Assembly (NCBI GenBank): GCA_004369045.1
Contig: ML213507.1
Coordinates: 176,078 to 240,077, forward strand
Origin: Heliocybe sulcata
Taxonomy: Eukaryota; Basidiomycota; Agaricomycetes; Gloeophyllales; Gloeophyllaceae
Direction of reading: 5' to 3'
Length of the DNA: 64,000 bases
The notes beneath the pieces are model-generated. The model searched no databases. It had not been told where the DNA came from and worked only from the letters and a program-made list of their open reading frames with translations. This document shows, in pieces, positions 11,579 through 24,153 of this stretch. How positions within the stretch are numbered: the stretch's first letter is position 1; every line of letters starts with the position of its first letter. Position numbers and translations under genes: made by a program.

Positions 11579-14233
11579 TTAGTTGGATGGTGAGAAGTCT
11601 ACGAATGCGCACTGCTCCCAAGGCAGGACGTCTCCTCCATTTGTGACACCCTGCACATAGAATCGGCACGAAGATTGCTCTGTAGACAGCCCTTCCAGGG
11701 TGCCCGGGTCCACAAGGAAGCGGTTAGCCTGTCCGTCAAGTCCGCTTGAGCCTATGAAAGTCGACGATACCGGGCCAAGCACGGCATCGTTTGTTTTGTA
11801 TATTTCAGCATAGACGTTGAAATAGGAGAACTGCGGCTTCCAGATATGTGCATCCTTCCTCGTCCAAGCCGGTTGTGGGTCTTCAGGCGATGTGATCGCG
11901 ATGTTTTTTACTGCTGGAAATGCAGCTGCAACTTCCCATGTCAACGTACCAGCGAAGGGATCATTGCTGCTCCCTTGCGCCTGCTGGAAATCTGCCCATA
12001 GCACGCGGAGCTTAGGCTTCAAGCTGGAGGATGATGGAGACGGAGTTACACTCAGCAAGCCAAGGTAAACAGAGAAGTCCAGATCAAGGGTGGGATATTC
12101 ACAAGCAAAGCCTATCACCAGGCCTACAGCGCACAGGATGTCTCGAGGCCCTTCCTCGGGCAGGACGAACTCCACATCAATTTGCGTCCATCCACAATCT
12201 AGCGTCTGTTGCGAGGAAGTGGGTGTGACATCGAAAGCGGTCTTGACGTCTCCGGCCAGAGACTTGACCGACAGTCCCACGTCGAGGTCAACCCCTTCCG
12301 GAGTGCTCCCTTTATACACCAGCTTCACGCTGTAGGTCCGTTTCCCCGTGATGGCCAGAGACTGTACGGGTACCCAGACGCAGCGGAAAGCCGCATCTTC
12401 ACAGTTCGATCCAGGGCAGTGGATATCGAGCTCCAAGGAACTGCCGCCCAACCACGCGTCCGCCATGCAGACCAGAGGCTTTGCCTCAGGGAGCTGTACG
12501 TCCTCCCCGAGATCGACATGCTCCCAGGCCAGCTGAGGTCGAGGCCACAGCATGTCGCCCAGGGACGTCTGTTTGTCAATGTCCGTCCATCCATTCTGCG
12601 CCTGCAGCACTTTGACACCTTTGACGAACCATGCGCGGCCCACACCCGGGCAGAACGAGGTGTAGAAGCCTAAACGTGATGGATTAGGCGGGGGAGACCG
12701 GACGAAGAAGTCCGACAAAGGCTGGAATGGGCCGTGAAAACACTCGGGCGGCGGTGGAACGCCAGGCCTTGGATCTTTCTTCGTGTCCTCAGGTACTTCC
12801 ACCACCTCACCCTTCTTCTCTGGCCCCACCCAGAGCGTCCGCTCGTACGCCCACCACTGGTCCCAGTCCCATCCCGGCTTGTCCTGCTCGCTCTCCCACG
12901 TCCACGCGGGCCCAAACAGCGCGACGCTGAGTCCTAGGTACGCCGGGTCGATGTGATTGATGGCTTTGTAGGAGCCGAAGCCGCCGTTGCCGTGCGAGCC
13001 CCGGCCCCAGACGTCGACACCTATGAAGAGGTCCTGGAGTGATTTGGGAAAAACCGCCGTGCCGACGACTTCGTCGGAGTCCAGGACGGAGGTATCTAAT
13101 CCGAGAAAATATTGAGCGGTAAGTGACGGGAAGTGCGGAGGCCACTTTATGATGGGTTAGTATTGACCCCATCATGACCATGCACGTACGTACTGTGTAG
13201 TTCGAGAAGAAACCAGTGGACGGTAGGAAGAAAGGTACGTTCAAGGCGTTCAACCTGTCTTGCCATCGGAGATGACCAGTGAGTATCACACTATCGTACC
13301 TGCAAGACTGTGAGTAGAGTGGACAGGTGATCAAAGCGCTGACCATACCATATCACTTCCGCATGCGGTCCGACTTTGGCCCGGAGCTCACTCTGCAACA
13401 TCGATATCCAGGTACATAATGCCTGAGTCTGTTCGATACCACCGCGAAGGGGGCATTCGAAGTTCAGAAGATAACCTTCGAAGCCCCTTTGGACGGCTAA
13501 GTCTGCTAATAAGCGCGCGTAGTGCATAGATACAGGAAGTGAACTGTCGTCGGAGGCAACTGCGGGCCCTGTTTTGGACTGTGGAAGACGGCCTACGAGA
13601 AGACGAAGACAGTCTTGTTCCCCGTCTCCTTCGAATATCCTTCGAGTGCATTGTCAGTCAGGACGACTATTAACACTGGAAAAGACGGACAGAGTGCCCA
13701 GCATTTTCACGCCCTGACGATGCGCAGCGTTGATCCACCCCGCCGGCGGTATGGTCACCCTATGATGGGAGAAGCTATTGACATTGATGAAAAATACTCT
13801 CGGGTATGAATGACCTTACTAGATGAAGGTAGAGCACAGCGACCAGTAATTGAATGTGTACGCCAGCGCCGAGGGCTTTTCGGTATATCCACCCTAAGAA
13901 AAGCGGCCCTGGGTTAATTATACTCTGTCTCGTCTGCGACAATGACAGGGGAATAGAGAGTGATAGAGAATACCTTATAATCGTGGCAAATCTTGCTACG
14001 GCGTCAGCGAAGTCTGGCTATACACATCTGCGATGGAACTGCTTCACCAGAAGCTGTCCGCGAGGTTCTTCTGGAAGACCATGAACTTTGCCTCTTGATA
14101 TGTATTTCAAGAGCCCATCCAGTGCTTTATAAGAAGCAGGAGTAAGGATCCAGTCGTCCAGCTCCGCAAGCGACTTGAAGTAGGGCGCTTCGCCCGTGAC
14201 AATACTGGCATGGTCTGGTCCTCTGAGAGGCAT
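11579..14233 (-). CDS. Cytosolic endo-beta-N-acetylglucosaminidase, GH85
   Basis: Glycoside hydrolase family 85 enzyme cutting the chitobiose core of N-glycans. The start MPLRGPDHASIVTG at 14233 has no signal peptide, so I place it in the cytosol, where such enzymes process free or misfolded-glycoprotein N-glycans. Conserved blocks in order: ICHDYKGGYTEKPSALAYTF, FSHHRVTIPPAGWINAAHRQ, GVKMLGTLIFEGDGEQ, then the catalytic strand GFEGYLLNFEC, in which the N-x-E pair characteristic of GH85 (Asn stabilising the oxazolinium, Glu acid/base) is present. HAEVIWYDSVI and GSYKAINHIDPAYL follow. The C-terminal half is beta-rich (galactose-binding-like). Several short introns fall in the N-terminal part; the last exon is long. 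Divergent from the DNA-repair methyltransferase gene, 339 bp away. Confidence 0.9.
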
Positions 14234-14572
14234 TCTGCGCTGGTACAGAATCACTGCAGGTAGCAGTAAAGCAAATCAGCGTTATCCGCGGCAAGCTGAG
14301 ATGGCGGTGGCGGTGGATGATGGTGGGCGCGCGCGGGGTGTCGCAGTGGTAATGAATGTGGCCTGGGAAAACCTGGCGGCCGGGCATACCCGCTAAGCGC
14401 TCTCGATCACATGACTTTATATTGACGCGTCGCCGCCGCGTCCGGATCCGACCAACCACTGACTCACTCAGTGCTTTGACTGTCCTCATCCTCTCCTTCC
14501 TCATCCTCTCCCCTCATCCTCTCGAACTCCTCATCCTCTCCTCTTGACACAGTCCTTGAGAAATCTCCCGAT
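14234..14572. promoter_or_regulatory. Shared divergent promoter with CT-rich repeat
   Basis: The 339-bp gap between the GH85 start codon (14233, minus) and the methyltransferase start codon (14573, plus) must serve both genes. It holds a TATA-like tttatattgac near 14405 and a pyrimidine-rich repeat of tcatcctctcc-type units at about 14483-14544, ending about 30 bp before the plus-strand ATG. The right part of this promoter, including the TATA-like block, is duplicated near 26.57-26.73 kb. Promoter activity is inferred from position. Confidence 0.5.
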
Positions 14573-15244
14573 ATGCCAGTCGTGCGAGCGAAACATTCCT
14601 CTAGTCTGACGCGGGCGAAGCCAGTGATAGCAAGCGGTAATCTTGGTTCGTGAATATTCCTCAGTTCAACTTCAGGGTTAATTGTATATGTTAGGCATTT
14701 CTGAATTTACATATCCTCTCACCCAGACCGATCGTGACGCTTTCAGGACTAACTCTGGCAAGGTAGCATTCTTCCGCCCATCTTCAGTAGCAGTTCGTCG
14801 AATGACCTGATTACGCAGAAAGTGACAGACCACCAATGGGCCGTGTATGATCATATATTACAAGTGCCAGAGGGCAAGGTAACAACATACAAACGCGTAT
14901 GTCTTGCCATCGGTGCAGGCTCGCCACGCTCCGGTATGACCTTCTGCTCTTTCTTTCTCAGCACCCTTTCACGACGTTACCGCTTAGTCGGCAGCGCCCT
15001 GCGGAATAATCCGTTTGCTCCCTATGTGCCGTGCCACAGAGTGGTCGCGTCAAACTTCTTCATAGGAGGCTTCTATGGCGAGTGGGGCACTATCAGCAAG
15101 ACGGGTATCGTTCGCGCCAAGTCCCCTACTTCGGGCGGCGGCTTACAAGGCGAACGGAAGCTCGAAATACTCAGAAATGAAGGCGTTTTCTTTGATTCTC
15201 AAGGATATCTCCGAGACAGAATAGGGTCGTTGTGGAAGCAATAG
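14573..15244 (+). CDS. O6-methylguanine-DNA methyltransferase (MGMT)
   Basis: Suicide DNA-repair protein transferring alkyl groups from O6-alkylguanine to an active-site cysteine. Four exons (14573-14623, 14727-14762, 14819-14933, 14988-15244) give 152 residues. The main exon has no in-frame ATG; the start comes from exon 1 (MPVVRAKHSSSLTRAKP), and exon 2 supplies TDRDAFRTNSGK, giving SGKKVTDHQWAVYDHILQVP as in fungal homologues. Active-site segment NPFAPYVPCHRVVASN has the nucleophilic Cys and the PCHRV motif, so this is a true methyltransferase and not a Trp-containing alkyltransferase-like protein. FIGGFYGEWG and the C-terminal GYLRDRIGSLWKQ follow. Exon 1 uses a GTGATA donor, which is the least certain junction. 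A broken partial copy lies at 26.6-27.1 kb. Confidence 0.9.
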
Positions 15245-15992
15245 AGCTTCGGTGCATGTACTATCCGCTTCCCGTCGTACATCGCTGCGCTCATGTCTCT
15301 GGTCTCGTATATTGGGATGCACCCTCGTTTCATTTTGACTTAGAGCTTCCGATATGTCATGATGTTCCGCCACCGAGGGGGCATGTCGGAATTGGAGTTC
15401 AAGGCTGCGGTCTGCCCACAATTCGATGCTACCAGGATCTGTGCCGACGTAGGCTGGTCACTACTTTTGACATGTTGACTAGCAAATACCTCCGCCCATA
15501 GGACCCGGCTATCCATGATATATGCCCATAATGATATATACCCGACACCAGCTAGTGATCGATGTACTATGAGCGCATACTCGGTCCGGATATCTCGACA
15601 GGGTGCAATAGTTATTCGGATGTATGATAGGCGACAAGGATGGGCGGTTGCAAAGGCTACAAAAATACGTCAGCCCAGCCACTTGTGATATTAATGGCTC
15701 TCATAAATACGATGTCTTTATTTTAGTCCCGTACTAGCTGTGCAAGTGCGGATTCTAATAATACGTTCTGATTCTGAATTGTCTTCGATTATGAAAGTTC
15801 GAGATGTGCGCAGTGTATGGATCAAATCGGTTCGAACGGCACGAGTATAATATAACCCTCCGATGGTGATACACCACAATATCGCTACAGACACAAGCAA
15901 TACTACAAATAAACAAGTCTAGTCCGAGTCTGTATTATTTACATCCTGATACTCGGGCCTTCCGAGCTATCGTCCACACCGTGAATGACACA
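15245..15992. other. Gap between convergent genes
   Basis: 3' flank of the methyltransferase gene and 3' flank of the ferric reductase. The first about 50 bases (to about 15296) are also present in the copy near 27.07-27.13 kb. A minus-strand frame at 15718-15900 encodes one hydrophobic segment (VSVAILWCITIGGLYYTRAV), which I cannot assign. Nothing else is seen. Confidence 0.5.
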
Positions 15993-18318
15993 TCAAGCGT
16001 ATCCGAACGACTCGACGTGCAAAGTCACGCTCGGAGCACCGCGAATGACACTATTAGATCCTGCGAGAGGGTTGATAGTCAACGAGGAGCGAACAGCACG
16101 GGCAATTCCCTCCGACCCGCAGACTGCGAAACAGACTTATCAGCACCCGAATGTCCCAGCAACCACTGTAGCGAGGCACGTACCACAAACTGTCATGCGT
16201 CCCGCAGCGTTGTCGAGTTCCTCCTTCATGAGCACCCCAATATTCGGTCGACCGACTTGGACTTTCACAGCCGACACTTCGGTCAGTGTAACGACGGAGT
16301 CCTCCTTCTCCTTCTCAACTGATTCTGAGGATTCGGACCCTGATGCACCACCAAGGCGCTCGTTATGAACGGAGTCGTCATCCCAAGCCCTGGGAGAGGT
16401 GGGCAGAGGCTCCTGAGATGTCGTGAGGTAGATGTTGATCGAGATGCTCATAGTTGACGGCGCAGTGGCAAGAGCCTGCTTGATTGCAGCTGAGACCCAC
16501 TGCAGGTGACCTAAAGGTGATGAGCAAAATCAGCTGATGCAGCATCGAGGACGGAGCGGGCAACATACTCTTGTCACGAATAGCCCAGATGAAGAGCACC
16601 CTGCGAGCTGTTCCCTTGGAAATAGCGGAGAGCAGCAACGGAAGAGTGTACGAAATTCCGGTACCACCTGAGATACATAAGATAACGAACAACAATGAAT
16701 TTAATCTCTACTCACCTGCGATCAAGACTATCGTCTCGGAGCAGCTCAAATCAGGGGTGACGCCATAGGGACCATCTAAGAACGCCATGACACTGGTCTC
16801 GCCTCTGGCCGCTTTCTCCGCCAGACGGCGAGTGAAACCCCCTCTCGCATTGACCAGGAACACAAGTTCCTTGAAATACGCATCGCCCTTGTCGTCGGCG
16901 GGCTTCTCCGCCGAATCAGGACTATTGATGCTAGCAATCGAGAACGGGTGCGCCTCTATCGGGAGGAGCGACACCGACGGGAGGATAAGATACGCCAGCT
17001 GGCCCGGCTGCCAGCCGAAAGCTGGAGGCCGTGGGATACGGATGCGGACCATGTGCGGGGAGAGAAGGTCAAGTTTCGCTTGCATTGCACCAGGTGCCTT
17101 GCGGGACCCAATGTACGAGGCGACCTTGAAGTAGACAACGCGTGCTAACCGGATAAAGCGATCCAGAGCCCATATCAGGAAGGCTGGCCAGACGTATTGA
17201 CCAAATCTAAAGGAGTTGAGTGACTGGATCTCGCAGTAGTAGCAGCTCACTTACTCGAAGTTCTTGGCATGGTAGTACGCGCCGAGCAAGATAATCCTGG
17301 TGATAGCATTTCGGGTCAGATACGTTCCCCAGAAAATTAGAATCGGATGAACATACAGTGCCAATGCCATATGCGTATAGAAGAAGAATTCATAAGCCTT
17401 CGCTCGAATGGGCCGGAGAGAGACGAGAACGAGGACGCAGAAAGCGATAACTGCCATCAATCCAACGCGCAGCCAGGCGGTAGGCCAGTCCTCGGGAGTC
17501 ACGCTATCGGTTGCGAACTATGGGAATGCTCTGGGTCAAAGCTAGATGAAGTCAATCAGGCACGAGCTCACCTTGGACCCAGCATGCAGCCAGAGCAGAA
17601 CAAAGAGGACACGGGAACACATGCGATGCAGGCTGTTCATCTAAAGAAAAAAGTCAGCGATGCAATCACGGACTTCAAAGTCCCGATACATACCTTTTCG
17701 TAGCTGACACCCGTCAAGACTGCCATCACGAGTAGATTAGCGGCTGGCAATGCAGGTGACTTGAACTGAGGGAACTCACGAGTGATGGGGTTGTTCTTGG
17801 TACCAAGAGCGACGATGAGCGGAAACTGACTAGCGGCCAGTGTTCCTGCGCGGTTGCTGTAGAAGCTCCAGTCAAACTTGACCCCCTCCAGGTCGGTGGC
17901 TACAGGGTCCTACGTAAGCATGGCGCATTGGAACAAAGGCAGGCAACTCACTGTTCGTAAGAGCCCAACCAAAGATGATAGCGATGTAAGTACAGGTCAA
18001 AAAGACGTCCGCCAGGCAGACTGAATAAGAGCTGCCGATCTGGAGCGTGCATCTAAAGGCGACGACGCGGTAGAGGTTGACCAGGGCAAGCGGGATCCTA
18101 GTAATAGAGCCGGTACCACGTCTGACCGTGCGGCCCTGGCCTTCGGGGTCAGCCTTGGAGGATGACTGACGCCATTGCCGGATTTTGGAGAGCAGCAGAT
18201 TGCCTACATGGCAAAGAGCGACTGTAAAGATGAGGCATACGATAAACCACCAAATCTCTTTGGGGTACGCCTTGGCTCGTCCGACGCGGAGGGTCTTGTC
18301 CGTGATCTTGGCAGCCAT
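15993..18318 (-). CDS. Ferric reductase (FRE family, FAD/NADPH, b-type haem)
   Basis: Plasma-membrane metalloreductase reducing Fe(III), and possibly Cu(II), for high-affinity uptake. The start MAAKITDKTLRVGRAKAYP at 18318 lies 62 bp from a TATA box. About ten exons. Transmembrane haem ligands are visible as two spaced His pairs: MNSLHRMCSRVLFVLLWLHAG, and THMALALIILLGAYYHAKNF after removal of an intron with a GTATGT donor near 17355. FAD-binding HPFSIASIN follows, then an NADPH site with a GGTGISYTLPLLLS segment and a C-terminal VCGSEGIARAV. The protein ends with VTLHVESFGYA, typical of the family. Total about 590 residues, all hallmark motifs present. Likely iron-regulated, but I did not identify a regulator site with confidence. 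Confidence 0.9.
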
Positions 18319-18380
18319 GAGAGCTATGAAGCGATGAGAGAGGCAGGGAGACCTGAACGGAGAAGATGATTGACATTCCC

Positions 18381-18387
18381 CTTTATA
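18381..18387 (-). promoter_or_regulatory. TATA box of the ferric reductase gene
   Basis: TATAAAG on the minus strand, about 62 bp upstream of the ATG at 18318. Sequence and spacing fit a fungal core promoter with a short leader. Confidence 0.6.
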
Positions 18388-21300
18388 TTGCACTCGACTG
18401 GGAAAAGGGATGGTGTCACAGGGATTACCCCCCTTACTCAGCTCGGTACATCAGCATTTGGTACGGGAACTGCGTCCCACCACTCGAAAAGCAGCGCATC
18501 CCGGTTGCGCTAAGCGGTAGCATTTCGCCCACCTGTGACAACCGAGGGAAAGATAAGGATCCTCATAGAGTTTCGTGAGCAGAAGCCTGTACAACGTGGG
18601 TCCGGATCCGTCAGCGTGTCCGAGGAGCCTAGGTCGTATGGAGGATGCTGAAGGCGGTGAGAAGCGACCTTGATTATATCTAAACATAGTCCCAAGTTCC
18701 TGCTGGAGATGCCAATCAGTGACCAGTCTTCGGGATCACTATGCGGAGATCCGATCTTCTGTCCCGAACCACTGGGTATCCGTCGGTGAGCCCTAAGCGT
18801 CGGGCATATGGCAATTACCAAAAGTGGTAACCATGAGAAGACTGTCCGTGATGAACGTTCGGGGACTCGACACGGCAGTGGCAGACAACACGGTCGTCCA
18901 GATGAGCAAACAGTTGAGAAAGTATAGCCACTGTCGGTCAGGATCGCTTCGTCGCATTGACGCACAGCTCCAGCGATTTTCCAGCTATTCCACACCGACG
19001 CCGACCGTTCTTGATGACACCGCATGTCTGACGAACTAGTATGAGATCACTTGTCGGCAAACGTCCTGCATCATTGCTCCGTTGGTCAGGCGATGCAATA
19101 AGCCCTACACGCTTGCCGAACATATTGGCTGTGGCAAGTGAGCGGATGGCTAACGTTTGCGACGTATCCTCACGGATTTTACGCGCGCGGTGACTCTGGC
19201 AGCGGTCATGTCTTAGCGGATGTAAACTCTTGTCTTATGCTTGTGGCAAGCGACAGTGTCTGCGGTCTAAAATGATCATTCAGCTATCCTCTGGTCTCAA
19301 AAGCTGGCCGTAGGACGAGATGGTTGTAGTCACCGCAGAGTACCGTGCAGATGTCGACTAGTATGGGTTTTATGGATGGCCGGAGAGGTTGTATCGTTCC
19401 GCTCGTCACGTAGCCTGTTTAAAGATGACGCCCAGGAGTCGGGCAAAGGAATAAGGCGATGATTATGTCCAGGGAGATATTTGTTTGGTCATCACGGTCG
19501 GATGCAGCGACGACAGCAACGAACATACAACTGCCAGCGTCGGGCGAGGCAAGGACGGCTCGGGTAATCCCGACTTGCGATGTGGCGTCTCTTTCTTGCT
19601 CATCGTCCATCCACACTACGTGAACCACGGCTATGCCTTGTGTAGCATATACAATCTGTGTACTCGATACCTGTATCCTCTAGGGGACCGGGCGCTCGGT
19701 ATATTGAATAGCTACCGCCGGACCCGGCGTCGAATTCAAAATCCCACAATTCGCCTCGGTCTCATTCAAGCTTACCAGAGCTGTGGCACCTCTTACGATT
19801 GCTGGGAACGACTTCTTTCCACCGCCAGTGCGAGATCTCACGAAACTTACCGACAGTTCGGACTGATCTCACACCTTCTGCAACACATAGAGACGCCAGG
19901 GTAACGTGCTCTACCTCTCGTCGCCTTGTCGGTTCTGCAGACCTCTGAGTGTATCGGTCTTCCATAATGCTTGCTAACTGTCCTCGAAGCGGTATCAGCC
20001 CTCTCATCCCGACGCTCAAAGCCAACCGGCTCCGGTATCGTGAGTCCGCTGCCGGTGAACTCTGAGTTATCAATGAAATAGCGTTGTACGGTGGCAACGT
20101 ACAAGTTCCTGGCTCAGAGTTTGATACCTTGCTCCTGTATGGCTGCTGCCACGTTCTGCACGGGGACCTGATAGCAACAAAGGAGGACCGTCTCGATCTT
20201 CGGGACCGCTTCAGGGCATACCACAGTGGAGCCTCCAGACACATCCAGGCGGCTATGACGGCAGACCATCGGTTCCGATGGCCTTACCTACACCTCTACC
20301 GCGCCAGCCATTCACAGAACACCCTGTCCAATCGAGCTATCCTCGAATCCCAACGAAGAGTCTCACCGCACAGAACGGATACTGGAGCTGACGTACCCAC
20401 CTATAGGATCGTGAGTATACCACTAACCCGGCGCTATCCTGGCGCTGATGCTACCACAAACCAGCAGAAACACCCCACGACGCCCACGACGCCTTACACA
20501 TTCTCATGCAGAGCTTGGGATCTCAACCCAAGTATCCCAGTACCGGTGCGCCCTCCTGTACAATGCAAATTCCCTGCCCAGACGTCGGGGCCGCATCACC
20601 GCCGTCTGTCGTTCAGCATTTCCTGACACGAATGGGGAAGGGTCACGACCTACCACCCCCGTTCCAACGGACAAAAGGCAAACACCGTGGAAGCCCAAAC
20701 CACCCCCACCCCCCGCCGCACTTCTTCCGCATTTCCTCCTCCCGTTATACCAGGAAAACCTCAAAGACATTGAGACGGCGCACAAGATCCGCTAGACGAG
20801 CCGCGCATGCAGTTATCGGTATTAATCCTACCTCGGCTCTGAGCTGCAGAGCCCCGCCAACGTAAGGTCCACTATATTTTTATCTGATAACTACTCTCAA
20901 TTGAAACCCAGCCTGTCCATCAGAATAATCAGATACGAAAACCTCTCGAACAAAGACCTGATGAGGTACCGCATGCGCAGAATTCGCATGCCTGTCACCA
21001 GTTCGTCCCCCAGCGCCGTGACGACACTGCGCTATCAGATAAACAGGCGCATATTTTCGGACAGCAACGTTACTGCTACGCTGTCCAACAGGCTCGTGAT
21101 TTCATACTCTGCATTCGATGCTACAGCTTTCACTAATAATAGAACAACAGCAAGCTCGCAAGAACCCGTCAAGCTTTACCTTTATCTCTCAGGTCCGCGA
21201 TCGAAAACTCCGTGAGCCGCGCTACTCAATGCGACGAATCGGAACCGTGAGTACGCCTCCGAGTGGACTGCCAAGCCAACCTCCTCCCATTTGCGTGCCA

Positions 21301-21411
21301 CATTTCCCTCTTGCAAGCACAAAATCCCACTCCCTCACTGGTTCCTCACAGCCCTGGCGAGGTAAAACGCGATGTCGCGCGCTTGACAATGTCCACTGCT
21401 TCGTTCCTTCC
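18388..21411. other. Three-kilobase stretch with unresolved coding potential
   Basis: No protein family is recognised. The left part (18.4-20.0 kb) should contain the ferric reductase promoter. From about 20.08 to 21.42 kb the plus strand has overlapping open frames (20084-20626, 20448-20795, 20506-20865, 20901-21215, 21118-21426) and splice-like signals (GTAAGG near 20863, GTGAGT near 21247). Segments such as IEQQQARKNPSSFTFISQVR look protein-like, but I could not choose one consistent exon chain. A multi-exon plus-strand gene here is possible but unproven. Confidence 0.35.
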
Positions 21412-23666
21412 CTAGACCCTGCATGAGGACGGACGCGAGCCCTCCACCTTGGCAACGTCCACTCCCTCGTTCTTCTTCTCCTCCTCCTCCTCCTCGCTCT
21501 TGACATTCCCATTCCCATTGATAACCTCACCGTTGCCCTTCTCTCCATTCATCGTCAGAGTGACCAATCCCAAGTCAAGTCCCAACCCCATGGCTCCTCC
21601 TCTCTGCCGTTCCCTCCCTCGCTCAGCAATTTCCCGCTGCCTGTCGACATCAGGTCCCTGCCCACGCACCCTGCGCCTCCTCTCCTCTTCCCTCCCACCT
21701 CCACCGGGCTCTCTCGCTCCCGGCACCACCCTCTGCCCACCATTGCTAATGCTGTACTTCCTAAATGTATCAATAATTTTCCAAAAGTACAGCAATCCCA
21801 ACAAAATAAGACACGTGATCACAATCCTTGGACCCAGTTCGTGAATGGGTGAGAGCGGGTCGCGCGTCTCGGGGTCGGACGAGTCACCTGTCCGCCACAC
21901 GAACGCCAGGATCGATGCAATGAAGGTAATCATCGACCTTACATAATAGGTTTCTTACCTGTCAGACTCTCGTCCTAATTATCGAAGGGGAGGAACATAC
22001 CAGGTAAGCCACACCGCTGGCATGGCCAGCATCACCCACACATTCCACCAAATCGACGTTTTGCTCTTCTGTGCCTCCTACAAACCCCAAGTCAGCTCAT
22101 TCCATCAAATCCACCTCGCAGACCCTCACCTCCGCCCACCTGGACGCCCTATACATACTTCTCATCCCCCCAAAGCGTATAATAAAAATACACCCATAAC
22201 TCAAACTCATCAGCGCGCACACGAGCGAGACCAACGCCGCCGTCCGAATCACCGGGTCCGCAGCCGCACTCGGTATCTGAAACATCGTCAATATCGCCCT
22301 GCCCATCCCGTTCCCCATAAGCCCCCCACCCATTCAACCAGACAAGCGCCAAGCACTCACGTGAGCAGCAGCGCCGACACCACATTCAGCGTCTTCCACT
22401 CCTTCAACAGGCTCCCGATAAACTCTTCCCAGGACCGCTTGAACCGCGCGAGCGCCGCTGACACTGCTGGAGGGTTCCACTCCTCCGGCGCGGGGGGCAA
22501 TGTGGAGACGGCGTGCGACCGTATAGTCCCCGCCCCGCCTCTCGCAGCTGGCGCTCCCCCCTCAGCCGGAGTGGGCGCGGTGCTCGCGCGGAAGCCGGAC
22601 TCTCTGAACCCCGTGGCGTCGACCATCCGCTGGATATCCGGCCGGCTCACCTCGGCGTCCTCGAAGATGCGAGCCACGCGCGTAAAGTACAGACTGGGCA
22701 GGCGGAGGAGCAGATGCAAGTACACGATGCGGGGGAGGGTATCTACCACGAAGAAGTTCGCGGTGGTCCAGTAGCCCCGGTATTTGGCAGTGCTGGATGC
22801 GATCACGGCAGAGCAAGGAAGGGGCAAGCAGCACGTATCGGCGTCGTCCGAGGCGTCGTCGGCGTGGTGGTGCGGGAAGTGAAACCGGAGCTTGAAAGGA
22901 TCGACGGGGACGAAGGGCTCTTCCCGAGAGTGCGCGCGGTGCAGGGTTGGCCAGGGCAAGAAACGGAGGGGCGAGGTCGGCCGGGACGGCGAGACGGAGG
23001 GCGAGTCGCCGCGGCTGCTCTTGCGTGCCCGCGAGCCCGACCGATGCGTGTGCGCCGCGATGGAGACGGCAGGGTCGCTGCTGTGCGTCACTCGGGATGA
23101 AATCACTAGAATCGAGTGAGTCTCAGTACCTCCGGCACGATCTGTCAACTCAACTCACCGTGTCTGAAACTTTGCAGCGTCGGCAGCGAAACGCGGTCGC
23201 TCTCGAAAGAGACCCGCGTCTGGCGCGGCGTCTCTCTTCCGAGGGATCCATCAGGACTGCATGCTCGTCCTGCGGGGGCGGAAACGCTGGTTGGGAGCGT
23301 GAATACACCCGCCTGAGTTGGCCGGGGAGAGTCGAATCGCAGAGACGAGGCTGAGCCGGTGGATGTCCGCCCGACGCGGCTGTTGCTTCGGTAGCGCCCT
23401 AGTGCTGGCGTAGACGCTACGAATGGAAGTGCAGAGAGCTTGTCCGAGCTCGTTAGTTTTGACGAGGACGTCGCATTCGAAACTATTGCCGCGTGAGTTT
23501 CTCGCACTCTATGCACTGTCTTCCACTCACCTTGGCCAGTGGCTAGTTGGTCCGAGCCGGGTGATATGTTTGGCAGAGAACGGGAGTTCGATAGCCGCCG
23601 CTCTGAAGAACGCTGGCCGCCCTCCGTGCCCTGCGGTTGCTCGCTGGCGTTCGTTGTCGGTGCCAT
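21412..23666 (-). CDS. Multi-pass membrane protein, conserved but unnamed
   Basis: Unknown function; I recall the core as a family widespread in Agaricomycetes. The start MAPTTNASEQPQG is at 23666. About 350 low-complexity, Ser/Pro/Arg-rich residues come first. The conserved part follows: RGYWTTANFFVVDTLPRIVY, LLRLPSLYFTRVARIFEDAE, WEEFIGSLLKEWKTLN, a hydrophobic exon (SLVCALMSLSYGCIFIIRFG), MYRASRWAEEAQKSKTSIWW, LAMPAVWLTWSMITFIAS and IVITCLILLGLLYFWKIIDT. I count four or more membrane segments. The tail is Gly/Arg/Glu-rich with a GAG/GAA codon run. At least six exons; each junction keeps the frame (for example the GTATGT donor after LAMPAVWLT). The C-terminal acidic run makes the region simple-sequence rich. 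Confidence 0.75.
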
Positions 23667-24153
23667 AATCCGGTGAATGTCGACGCCGTGCGCGACGATG
23701 GTGGTCGTAAGCAACGAGAGACAGGCTCTCCCTCCCAACTCCCTCCTCCTGGCCAGCACCGGGATATGACTGTATCGTACGGATTCTACTTGGATATCGA
23801 AGCACCACGTCAAGAGCGCTGGCAGATGTACTCGTAGCCCCAAAAAGGGTCAGAAGCGCCCAAATATGGAGACAGCCACGCGATTTGTTTTCCGCCAAAT
23901 TCTCTGTTCCAAAAGAAATAAATCCAAGACTGAGATCTACTACATAATAATAAGATGTATGATGGACTGACTCAAGAGCATGCTGCAAGGAACTCTCGTG
24001 TGCTTGCACAACGATCACCTGCAAGTTGGCAATCCCAGAAGTTCTCTGCCACCATATCTGCGTTGAGAGGAGTTATAATCAGAACAATACCGACCCAGCA
24101 CAGACCCGTTAACACTTGAACGTTGAGGCCTGCGGTAAAGCCTGAGGTCAAAA
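23667..24153. other. Upstream flank of the membrane-protein gene
   Basis: This holds the presumed minus-strand promoter of the gene starting at 23666. Minus-strand open frames cross it (one with a hydrophobic stretch near 24.1 kb, QVLTGLCWVGIVLIITPLNA), but none shows family similarity and they may be chance. Confidence 0.4.

Noticed and set aside
12209-12673. 154-codon plus-strand frame opposite the GH85 gene
   Set aside because: Antisense to the long last exon of a clear GH85 gene; no family resemblance.
14573-15244. Alkyltransferase-like protein (ATL) instead of MGMT
   Set aside because: The active-site motif is PCHRV with Cys; ATL proteins have Trp there.
15825-15870. tRNA-like ggttcgaacgg block
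   Set aside because: No matching acceptor, D or anticodon stems around it; the T-loop-like string alone is not enough.
22513-23354. 195-codon and neighbouring plus-strand frames
   Set aside because: Opposite the spliced membrane-protein gene, whose exons join in frame with recognisable conserved blocks.
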